Below, one piece after another: positions 1 to 9,800 of a DNA stretch of 11,629 bases. The notes under the pieces were generated by a model, which was not told where the DNA came from, ran no database searches, and saw only the letters and a list, made by a program, of their open reading frames with translations. The stretch covers positions 1 through 11,629 of the forward strand of contig CANHTE010000010.1 in assembly GCA_947462945.1 (NCBI GenBank), in the 5' to 3' direction. Source of the DNA: Acetobacteraceae bacterium (GTDB taxonomy: Bacteria; Pseudomonadota; Alphaproteobacteria; Acetobacterales; Acetobacteraceae). The position numbers and the translations under genes were made by a program. Positions within the stretch are counted from its first letter, which is position 1. Every line of letters starts with the position of its first letter.

Positions 1-325
1 CCCCGCTCCCGTTGCCTCCTGCCGTGCTGGGCGCCGTGGCGCCAGCACCGCCAACACCGGCCACAGCAAGGGTAATGACCAAATTTGCCGTGATCTCGCT
101 TGCCGGAAATGTCCACTCGATCACCGCGCCGCCACCGCCACCACCGCCGCCGCTCGTCGCCGTGCCGACCGCGCCTTGCGCGCCACCACCGCCACCACCG
201 CCACCACCGCCGAGGCGTATCGTCACATATCTGAACGACGGAGGGCGAACCCAGGTGCCGCTGATGGAGAAATCTGAAATCACCGACTGCGCTATCGCGC
301 CGCCAACGCCCCAAGGGAGAGTCAT
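1..325 (-). CDS. Glycine-rich phage tail-type protein (3' partial)
   Basis: The frame begins at ATG 323..325 with a strong Shine-Dalgarno and stays open to the left edge, giving 108 codons. The product starts MTLPWGVGGAIAQSVISDFS, then TWVRPPSFRYVTIRL (24-38). Ten consecutive glycines follow (39-48), a short spacer AQGAVGTATS, then eight glycines (59-66). AVIEWTFPASEITANLVITLAVAG comes next, and the visible part ends in GGAGATAPSTAGGNGSG. The order of an aromatic beta-like segment, a polyglycine patch, another beta-like segment, then G/A/S-rich loops fits the glycine-rich domain of phage tail fibre or tail tip proteins. Known glycine-rich phage domains use polyglycine helices for adhesion, but that function is inference here. 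Position after the structural-region gene fits a tail role. The C-terminal part and total length are unknown. Confidence 0.75.
   Translation of the reverse strand, partial: MTLPWGVGGAIAQSVISDFSISGTWVRPPSFRYVTIRLGGGGGGGGGGAQGAVGTATSGGGGGGGGAVIEWTFPASEITANLVITLAVAGVGGAGATAPSTAGGNGSG
181..211 (-). repeat. 9-bp tandem repeat encoding polyglycine
   Basis: The unit CGCCACCAC (plus strand) is repeated 3.4 times without mismatch and encodes most of the ten-glycine run in the tail-type gene. Because the unit is a multiple of three, slippage by whole units changes only the number of glycines. A related, less regular patch lies at about 127..152. Confidence 0.85.
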
Positions 326-333
326 GTTGCGCG

Positions 334-339
334 TTCCTC
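334..339 (-). promoter_or_regulatory. Shine-Dalgarno GAGGAA of the glycine-rich gene, overlapping the upstream stop
   Basis: GAGGAA ends 8 nt before the ATG at 325 and shares bases with the TGA (338..340) of the 137-aa gene. This fixes the start of the glycine-rich gene and suggests translational coupling. Confidence 0.8.
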
Positions 340-751
340 AGTCGAAGGTGCGATGGCTGAACCAAATCCGCCGTTGGGCGGCCTGGACAACCGGGGCCGC
401 CGCCGTGCCGCTGCGCACCCGAAGCGCCCACCACCCCATAAAATCCTGGGGAGACAAGACGATTCCGCGGCCGGCGGCAGCCGGAATCACGATCTCGTTG
501 CCGAACGGGTCAAAAAGGTCTGCCCAGGGCCACGCATTTTGCGCGACGGCGCCTTCCAGATTAACGTCAATGAAGTTGGTCACGCCGGTCGTGATCCCTT
601 GCAACGTGACGTTGGCTGCGGTCCACGCGGCGGGGATGACTAAGTGCTGCGGCACCAACCGCACCAGGCCAGGATTATGCAGGCGCATCGCACTAGACAC
701 GGAAGCGCCCGATGCAATCACGGCTTCGATAGGATAATTGAGACTGGCCAT
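338..751 (-). CDS. Conserved phage protein of the tail/structural region, 137 aa, function unknown
   Basis: The product starts MASLNYPIEAVIASGASVSS. It carries IPAAWTAANVTLQG (39-52), LFDPFGNEIVIPAAAGR (79-95) and VRSGTAAAPVVQAAQRR (112-128). I recognise the layout GAS-S-A, PAAWTAA--T-Q, LYD--G-E, AAA-R, VRSGT-A-PV-QAA-R from small hypothetical proteins in phage structural modules. They look beta-rich and have no assigned role. Residues about 53-78 appear to be extra sequence relative to the pattern I remember. No signal peptide or membrane segment is visible. The start at ATG 751 is chosen because the protein pattern begins there. An in-frame TTG at 826, directly after the giant gene's TGA, would add 25 residues of atypical sequence. 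Translation is probably coupled to the giant gene or aided by a hairpin in the leader. The TGA stop overlaps the next gene's Shine-Dalgarno. Confidence 0.82.
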   Translation of the reverse strand: MASLNYPIEAVIASGASVSSAMRLHNPGLVRLVPQHLVIPAAWTAANVTLQGITTGVTNFIDVNLEGAVAQNAWPWADLFDPFGNEIVIPAAAGRGIVLSPQDFMGWWALRVRSGTAAAPVVQAAQRRIWFSHRTFD

Positions 752-826
752 TGGTAGCGCCCCATGAAAGGCGCGCTCCTGCGCGTCAGCTACTTGCCCA
801 TTACCGGATCGTGCCCTTCGCTGCAA
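752..826 (-). promoter_or_regulatory. Leader between giant gene and 137-aa gene: distant Shine-Dalgarno with two competing hairpins
   Basis: AGGAG sits at 776..780, 24 nt from the ATG at 751, too far for normal use. Stem B pairs GCGCC (770..774) with GGCGC (757..761), with an 8-nt loop. Folding it leaves one base plus five bases between AGGAG and the ATG, a normal effective distance. Stem A pairs CGCGC (781..785) with GCGCG (772..776) and places AGGA in its loop. A and B share bases 772..774 and cannot form together. No T-tract follows either stem, so neither is a terminator. Functional meaning is inferred only. A weak GGGG lies at 760..763 as an alternative ribosome contact. Confidence 0.4.
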
Positions 827-3800
827 TCAATTATAGGTCGGCGCCGGCAGCCGACCGCGAAGCTCCTGATCCAACCGAGGCTCCAGCCGCAGCCCGTTCT
901 TGGATTCCGCCGACAACCGCGCCCGCTGGCGCATGGACTGCACAAGGTTCCGGCCAGTGATAGCCTTCTCCGGGTATTGATCGTTGAAGCGGTCAATCTC
1001 GGCCTCGATCCGGCGCATGTCGTTGGTGTCGTCCGCTCGGCTGGCCGTGTAGTAGCGTGTCAGGATGCGCTGCCGGGCGTCGTTGATTGCCTCCTGCGCA
1101 TTCCTGGCGGAGTTGTTCTGCTGGTAGATTTCGGCCAGTCGGGCGGGTGTGAAGCCGATAGCCTGGCGGATCACATCCGCCGTGGGCACCGATTCCATCA
1201 GGGCATCGCCCCGCAGGTTCAGAGCCCCCTCGGCCGTGTAGCGCCCGGCGCGCATCACGTCGCGCACCGCCTTGGGAGCCGCCGTCTCCACCCCGCGATA
1301 GGGGTTGTCGCCCATGGCCATTTCGGCGCCGCGGTAGATGCTCTCACCCATGCCGGCGATCGGGCCAAGGAATTGCCCGATCCAATACCAATAGCCCGCC
1401 TTGCCTTCCAACTGCCGATCAGGCGACCGGAACCACAGGTCTGGCATGCCGATGCGCTCGCTCAGGCTGACGCCCAGGGCATAGCCCGGGATGCCATCCA
1501 TCAGCACCGCCGTCGCGGTCACGCCAAGCGCCTCCTGGAGCCATTTCCGAAGCTCGTCCTCGCCATCCTCTGCCGGGCCGAGGAACAGACCGGCCAGCAT
1601 CATGGCGATGCCGAAGCCCCAGGTGCCGCGAATGCCGGCGCTGGCCATCATCATCATGGTCGTGCCGATCAACTGGTGCCGCGCCTCGCGCCGCACCGCG
1701 GGCGAGGCACCGCGCAGCGCCTCGTGCGTGTCCCGGAACAGGCGGAACAGCATATTGATGGTGAAGGACCGGAACAGGAACACCACCTTCGCCGCGTCAT
1801 TCTGCATGAAACGCGGCCGGCTGGTGTTCTGATAGTCGAAATGGATTTTCCAGGTGAGCCGGTTGGCCTCCTCCACCGCCGCGGCATGATCCATCCCCGC
1901 CTTGCGCTGCATGCGATAGGCGGCCAGGGCCGTGGCCTCACGGTTCACGCGCTCGGCATGGTGGTAGGCCCAGGAGAGCACGCTCATGACCTTGTGCCGG
2001 GTCGCGTTGTATTCGCCACCGCCCTCCTTCACCCCGGCCAGGTCATGCGCCTGAGTGCTGTCGGCCAGACCGATTTCATAGATTTCGCGGATCAGGGCCC
2101 GTTCGTCGTCGGTCAGGCGCTTGTTGTTGGCCGCCGTCCCCTTCCCCTGGGCAACATCCTTCAGCGCGCGGGAGAGCGCGCTCGCGGCGCTGGCCATGGT
2201 GGCGCCCTTGGTGGCGCCAAGGGTCGGCACGCCCATGATGACGGTCTGGCTCAGGTTTACGATGGCCGCCGCCGGCGAGGCCGAGAGGAAATACACGAAG
2301 CCCGCGCTGGTCAGGTGGTGCGCCCACTGGCTGCCGGTCGGGTTCATGATGAAGTCCAGCCGGTTCCCCATTTCGTTCACGATGGCCGTGGCGCGATTGG
2401 GCGACTTACTGAGTGCCGCCTCGTCGCGGGCGTCCTCTACATGAGCGTGAAGCTGCATGGCGTGTTGAAGCCGGGCAAGCTGGTGCGAGCCGTGGAACAT
2501 GTGATGGGCGAAAGCTCGAATGGCGTCCTTGGTGAAGCCGCTCGTGCCCTTCCGGTGCAGCCGGCGCGTGCGGATGGACATGTCGGGCATCCGCTCCAGG
2601 AACCGCTGCCAGATGGCGTCCTGAAGGTCGGAAGCCACCTCCGCACCCTGAAGCAAGCCCTCCACCTCCGCCACGAAGCGCGGATCAACCTGGCTGCGCA
2701 GCGAATCCTTCTCGTTGGACATGCGGCCGGCCTGCACCGTGTAGCCCTCGGCCTCCATTTCCCGCGCAAATGCGCGCTGGGCAGAGGGCTTCTTGAAGCG
2801 GCTGAAGCTGACCACCTCGCCGGCATCGTTCCGCGCGGTCACGAAGAACTCCCCGAAGCGGGCCAGGGGGAAGTAGGGCCCCTGCTTGCGCTGCGTCTCG
2901 AACTGCTGCCGAAGCTGCGTCATCCGCGCGCCGCGGTTCATGCTGGCGATCTTCACCTCGCGGTCCCGCGCCTGCTTGGCCAGGCGCATGGCGTTCGCCT
3001 TCTGCTCGGCGTCCATCTTGGCCGCCTCGATACGGGCCGTCTCGCGCTTGTAGATGCGGTCGGCGCGCTTCGCCCGCGCCATCACCGCATCGCCCACATT
3101 GGACATCAGCGCCGCGTCGAAGGCATCAGCCAACTCCTTGTAGCTGTCCCGCACCTCGACATAGAGGGCCTGGGCCTCCTTCGAGAGCGCCAGGAAGCGG
3201 GCGCGCAAGTCGGGCGCCGAGTCGGGATTGGAGGGGTCAATGCCGGCCAAGGTGCTGGCGTGCATCAACTCCATCAGCGCGTTATTGTCGGCCTTATCCC
3301 CGCTCCGGTGCTTCAGCCAGCGGTTGGTGACTTCTGCCGAGGTGGCGAACCATTTGGCCCGCATGGCGTCCATGGCCTGCTTGGTGCGAAGGAACTTCTG
3401 CGCGCTCGGCAGAGCGCGGCCGATCTCCTCCAGCAAGGGGCGGAGGGGGAGCGTGGCCAGGGCGGCAGGCTCGGCCCGCTCCGCCACATCGGTCAGGAAA
3501 GTCTTGATCCGGCCTTCCATCTCCTTCCGCTTCGCCGCCGGCAGGGAAAGGTGGATCAGGCCGTTCTGATCCTGGCGGAAGTCGCCCTTCGCCACACGCG
3601 CGTCCATGCGGGCGCGGGTCTGCTCTACCGTGTCGCGGAATCGCGGGGCCGCCGCTCCGCCCGCCTCGCGCCGCCCCATGCGGCCCGAGGCGATGTCGGT
3701 GAAGATGTCTTCCCGACTGCGGAAGCCGCGGCGCGTGAGGGCATTGCCCAGGCGCACCAGGAACAGCCGCATGCGCTGAAAGGCGCGGGCGACCGGCCCC

Positions 3801-6800
3801 TTGGGGTTCAGGTTGCCGCTCACCCAGGCCGCGAAGGCTTCGGCAACCGCCTCCTCCACCTGCACCTCTGCGGGGAAATTGGCGGATCTACTGTCGATAG
3901 CGAACCGTTTGATCCATCCTTCGCGCTTGACCGCATCGGAGAGAATCGCCCACTCCCTCGGGCTGATGCGGCCCAGGTTCCGCAGCGAATGGATTGCCTC
4001 GTGCGTGGTGGTCCAGGTCGCGCCCGGCTCGGTGATGTTCAGCGAGAGCCGCACGAGGGCGCCGGAGGCAATGCCGTTCGCATCGCCCGTATCGCCCTGC
4101 TCAAGCTCGACCTCCGGCCCAGCGATGCGCTTCAAGATGTCTCGCAAATCGGCCAGCCCTTCGGCAGAGAGGGGCGGTTCCTCATTGGCGGTTTCGATCT
4201 CGCCCCACCCGGCCGGCACCTCCGCCCGCATCTCATCCCCATCCGGCGCGCCGTCCCCATCCGCCTGCGTGAAGGCATCATCGCCGGCCAGGCGCGAACC
4301 GAAGCCGCCGCCGGCGGCGATGGATTCAATCACCACCTGAAGGCGGGCCCGCTTCTCGCCCAATTCCTCGGCCTTCACCCAGGGCTTGGCGACCTCCTCC
4401 TCCAGCGCGGGGATTTCCTGCGCCGCCGCCTTCGCGCGGGCGCGAAGCATAGCCGCATCCGCCCGCCCGCCTTTCACGCGCTCGATCATGCGGTTCCAGA
4501 AGGCCGGAAGCGCCCCCTGCACCGCCGCAACCGTGATGGGGCCTTCAAAGGTGTTCGCCGGCCAATAGACGGCATTGCGGTCGGCGTCGGACACCTCGAT
4601 GCCCCGCTCGCTGCGGAACCGCTTATAAACCTGAAGCTGGGTGCGGATGCCGTTCATCACGATGCCATCCACCGTGACCTCATCCCGATCGGAGGCATTG
4701 ACCTCCTGCACGATGGCGCGGGCCAGGGTGTTCAGGTCAATGTGATCCACCCCTTTGAAGGTGGCGGCGAAGCCCGGCGTGCCCAAGGCAGTGCGGATTG
4801 CCTTGGCGATGTCGCCCTTATTGGTCTGGCCCTTCCCATCCACGTCAACCACATAGCGCGCCACGTCGGCGCCGGCCTGTTGGCGCTTGATTTCGGCCTC
4901 GGCCGCCGCCTCTGCCGCTTCGGCATCGGTGTAGTCCTTGCCAGCGACCTTGACCTTGCGAGTGCGGGTCTTGGCGCGCGAGGCGCTGATGGCTTCTTCG
5001 GACTGCTCCGAGAACGCCTCCAACGCATCAGCCTGGGCCGGCCCGCGCTCCACGGCGTTTCGCGCGTCGCGCAGCTTGTCCCGCACCGCCGCCATGCGGC
5101 GGGAGAAAGACCGTTGCTGCACCTCCAGCTTCTTGATCTCGCCGTCCAGGACGACCTTCTCCACCACCCGGGCATCGCCCGTCGCAAGCGCGGCCATTTC
5201 GGCCATGCCGGCGCTTTCCTCGTCCTCGAACTCCATGGTGAAGGAGCCATCATACTTGCGGATGCCGTTGATGGTGCGGAGCTTGGCCGAGTTGAGCGCC
5301 CACATCTTGGCGTCGATGGTCATTTCCGTGGCGTAGGCGAGGATTTCCACCGCGAACTCATCGCCATACTTCTCCAGCAGGCGGTTGCCCTGCCGGCGGA
5401 TGCGCCCCTCGCGCTGCTCGATGTCCGAGGGCTTCCAGGTCACGTCCACATGATGCAGCGCCACCAGGCGATCCTGCACATTGGTCCCGGCGCCCAGGCG
5501 CGGGGTGGAGCCCAGCAGGACGCGCACCTTGCCCGACTTCACCAGGTCAAACATGGCCTGCTTCTGAAGGTCGCTGTTCGCCTCCTGGATGAAGCGGATT
5601 TCCGCCTCCGGGATGCCCTGGGCGATCAGGCCGCGCTTGATCTCGTCATAGGCGTTCCATCCGCCGGCCAGGGCGTTGCGAAGCTCCTCCATTTCGTTCG
5701 GATCGAACTTCACCATGTCATCGAGGATGCCGGCCTCGGCCGCCTCATCCTTATCCGCGATGGCCTGGCGCAGCTTGGCGCGCATGGCGTCGTATTCGGC
5801 CAGCACCTTATCGTCGCCGCGCGACACCGGAACCGACCGATCGAGGAACACAATCTGCGTCCCTTTGTCGGCATCCCACTTCTTGTAGATGCGGGCGACG
5901 TTGTTCATCACGTCCTGGAGCTTGGGGCTCGGCGCGGAGACGGGAATGCGCGGGTCAACGGCGCGTGCATCCAGCGCCACCTTCCGCGCCCGGTCCATCA
6001 GGCGCAGGCGCTCCTTGTTGCGCTCGTAGGGGTCTTTGATCTCCCCGAGCCCTTCGTAGCCGTCCACCACCTCTTGCAAGATGGCGCGCTGCTCCCGCGA
6101 GGGCTGGCTGACGATCTCCCGGCGGTCCTTGCCCTCGTCGCGGATAGACACGACGGGCGGGACCGGAAACTTGGAGCCGGGGTTGTCCTCGGTGAACGCC
6201 TTTTCGATGTCCTCGATCGTCACCGCGTCGCTGACCGAATAATACAGGTCCATCAGCGATCGCATGTTCTGCCACTCGCGCCCGAGGCGGGCCACTTCCT
6301 TCAGGCCGCCCGATTCCGTGGGTTCGTAGGCCGTCGAAGTGCTCACGAAGACGGAGCGCCAGGCATCGAAGTTGTCCATGCCCATGTCGCGCAATTCGAT
6401 GGGGGCAAGGTTGCGCAGCACGAGATACATTTCGGCCGCCGAATTGCTGATCGGCGTGCCGGTCAGGAACGCGACGGAGGCGCCCTGGCGCTCGCGCAGC
6501 GCGCGAATCTTGAGGTGCAGGTCCATCGCCTTCTGCGAGCCCGTCTTGTTCCCCATGCCAGACACGTTGGTCAGGCGGGAGGAGTAGGACAGGTTCTTGA
6601 ACTCGTGGGCCTCGTCCACCGTCAGGTCGTCAATGCCCATCTCCTCGAAGGTCAGCAGGCGGTCGCGCCGGCCTTCGCGGAGGCGCGCAAGGCGCTCCTC
6701 GATCTTCGTCACCAGCCGCTCGGCTTCCTTCACGCCGAAGGGCTTGCGCCGGCCGCCCGCGGTGCCGTCCTCCTCCGCTTGCTCCTCCGCCTCACGCACA

Positions 6801-9800
6801 CCGGCCAAGGCGCGCTCAAGCTCCTCCATCAGGAAGCGTTCTTCCGTGTCGGGGCTCAGGTCGATGAAGCCGAACGACGAATGGCCGATGATCGCCATGT
6901 CGTAATCGCCCGAGGCGATGCGGGCGAACAAGCGGCGGCGGTTCTTCCGCTCGAAGTCCACCTTGCCCGCGGCGAGCACGTTGGCGCCCGGGTAAAGGCG
7001 GGCCACGTCCTCGGCCCATTGCTGCACCAGATGGTTCGGCACCACCACCAGGGGCTTCTGCGAGAGCCCCATGCGGCGCCGCTCCATGATGCGGGCGATG
7101 GCCGTATAGGTCTTCCCGGCGCCCACCACATGGTCATAGAGCACCGCGGGATCGGTGATGCCGCGCCAGATGGCGTTCATCTGGTGGCGCCGCATCTTGA
7201 TAACCTGGTCGGGCACCTTGCCCGGCAGGATGAGGTGCGAGCCGTCACGCTGCCGCACCAGGCGCGTGTTGAACTTCTCGTTGAAGATGCTCACCAGTCG
7301 GCCGCGGCGGGTGTCGTCCTGATAGGCCCAATCCAGGAACTCGTTGAGGATTTCGGGAACCTTCGCCTCAGTTTCCTGCGTGCCTTCCACATCCGTGAAG
7401 GTCTTGCCCTCGCTGTCGGTGCGGATGATCTTCATGGACTGCGAATTGAGCGCGCGCGCCACAATATCACCGGCCACGCGGGCGCGGTCGGACATCGCCC
7501 ACTGCGCCCCGGCCGTGCCGTCATAGGTCACGGAGAAGCTGTTGGTGATGGCCGAGTAGCTGACCGTGGCGCGGTCATAGCCGAGGTGCTGAAGGAAGCC
7601 GGCATAGACATCGCCAGGAATCCACGCGCTGCCCAGGTTTGGCGTGATGTCGGCGGAACTCCAATCCTCCGGCATGACGCTTTCCAGCGCCTTGATGTTC
7701 TTCTCCAAGCCAGCTTCGCGGGCCGCGTTCAGCTTCCGGCGCACCAGGCCTGAGAGATAAGTATCGCGCGGCTCCCACTGCTGCGTCTCGGGATCGAAAA
7801 AGGCGCGCGGATCGTCGCCCTCGGCCAAGGCTTGCTCCGCCCCGGCTTCGTCGGTCCCCAGCAGAGACGCCACGCGCTCCAAGTCGATGCGCCCGGCCTC
7901 GGCCAGCGAGATCAGCACGGCCTCATTGGCATCGCGGGCCTTCTCGGCCGGCTTGGGCGGCATGGCAACGCGCCGGGACATGATTGCCGCCTTGGTGAAG
8001 CTCGGGGCGGATTTCGTGCCGGTGTTCTGCTCAACGGACAGGATCAGCCCGCCATCGGGCATCAGGCCCGCAATGCGCTGCGCCTGGCCTGCGTGAAGCT
8101 GGCCGTGCTTCACGGTGAAGGCATCATACACCTCGTTCAGTTTCTCGCGGTTCCCCTCGATCATGCGCGTCGGCGCGTCCTGGGTTTCCAGGGTCAACTG
8201 CCGCTTCACGAGATTGCGGATGGGGAGCATGTCTTCCAGAATCGCAATGCGGTCGCGGCCCCAGCGGTCCCGGGCCGGGATGTCCGCAGTGCTCTCGAAG
8301 ACGGTCTTCACCTTCTGATTGCGCTTGGTCGGCTTGCCGTCAGCGTTAAGCACCTTCAGGGGCTTCCCATCCGACCCTTCGGCGTCCTGGGTGCGCTCCC
8401 ATTTCCCATCCGGCCGCAGGTCGTAATCCTGATTGAACGGGGTTTCGGCGGTCAGCGGGATTTCCTGGAGGATGTTCTTGCCCAGGTCGCCGCCGTCCAC
8501 GCCGATGACCATTTTCAGGCCGCCCTCGGGCGCGCGCAAGACGGCGCCCACTTCCACGCGGGCCAAGGCGAGGCGCATGGCGTCGGCCATGCGATCGAAG
8601 TGCTGCGTGGTTTGCGCGGCCAGGTCGTTCATGGGCGAGGCTTCGCCCAGGCGGTTGATAGCGGCGTTCAGCAACTCCTCGAACTTCGAGGGGTCGTCCA
8701 GGGTCACATTCAGGTCGGCGCGGGCATTCATGGTGCCCGTGGCGTTGATCCGGCCCACCACCTGCCCTGGGCGGTTCAGGAAGTAGGGGTTGGCGTTGAT
8801 CTTCTCGCCCGAGCCTTCGGGATCGTCGATCGTGCTGGATGCCGTCCAGCCTGCCATCTCGCGCCGCAGCGCCTTGTAGTCCTGATTGGCGTCCTTCGGT
8901 GCCTCCTTGCCCGTGGCGAGGTGATTAGCCACCTCCTGGGCCTCCTTCACCTGCCACGAGGGGCGTTTGCGGAAGAACAGGATGTCCGTCACCACCTCGG
9001 TGCGGGCGTTCTCCTTGAAGGCGGTATCGGGCAGCCGCACGCCGCCGATGAACTCCGCCTTGGCGGCCAGCGCCAAGCGTGCGGAGGTATCGAGGGCGTC
9101 CATGAGGTTGTGGGAGACGACCATTGACATGAGCCCACCAGGCGCCACGGCATCGAGCGAAGCCATGAAGAACTGGTTGTGGATGCTTTTGCCGTTGACC
9201 GCCGGGTTGCTGCGGAAGAACAGGCTCTCCCGCCCGAACGGCGGGTTGCCGATGGCAAGGGCGAACTGGTTGCTCGGCAGCGGCACGTTCTGGAAGCCCG
9301 AATGCACGATGGACATGTTCGGGTAGAGCTTCTGCGCCATGCGCGCGGTCAGGCTGTCGTATTCCACCGCGAAGACGCGCGTGGCGCCGCGGAGCCCGCC
9401 CGGCATCAGGCCCAGGAAGTTGCCGGTGCCCACGGAGGGCTCCAACACGGAACCGCCGCGGAAGCCCAGACGCTCAGCCGCGCGCCACATGGCCTGCACC
9501 ACGGTCTGGCTGGTGTAATGCGCGGCCCGGGTGGATGCGCGCGCCGCGCGAAGCTCGGCCGGCGTCAGAAGCTCCTCAAGCTCCGCGACGCGCTTCTCCC
9601 AGCCCTTGGCAATGCCCTCGCCCGGCTGCGCGCCGGCTACGCGGAAGGCGTTTTTCAGACCGCCCCAGCCGACATAGCGGGCGAGGATGCGCTGCTCGTC
9701 GGCTGTCGCGCGCCGGCCGTCTTCCTCGATCGCCTTGAGGGTGCGGATGGCCGCGAGGTTGTCCTGATACTTCTGGCTCTCGGTGCCGCGGCCCAGGTCA

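Noticed and set aside
12..737. Plus-strand 241-codon frame with polyproline runs
   Set aside because: It is the antisense of the glycine-rich gene and the 137-aa gene. The polyproline is the complement of GGT/GGC glycine codons, and the minus-strand genes have ribosome sites and family-like sequence.
1649..1660. Four consecutive ATG codons in the giant gene, considered as an internal translation start
   Set aside because: The Met run lies within a hydrophobic segment and I saw no Shine-Dalgarno at a suitable distance, so an internal start is not supported.
2205..2223. Inverted repeat CCCTTGG/CCAAGGG with a 5-nt loop, considered as a terminator
   Set aside because: It lies inside the giant coding sequence, encodes ordinary residues (T-L-G-A-T-K-G) and has no T-tract on either side.
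4732..5253. Minus-strand 173-codon frame overlapping the post-helicase part of the giant gene
   Set aside because: It is rich in Arg, Ser, Pro and Trp and has no recognisable pattern. Here the giant protein has normal charged helical sequence typical of the family, unlike the nested gene region at 9928..10152.
764..7753. A plus-strand open frame of 2,329 codons, continued in the same frame at 7832..9127 and 9179..9991
   Set aside because: It is in exact antisense codon register with the giant gene, so its stops would need TTA, CTA or TCA codons in the sense gene. These are rare in GC-rich coding sequence. The product has no recognisable domain and is rich in His, Arg, Gly and Leu, as expected of an antisense shadow.
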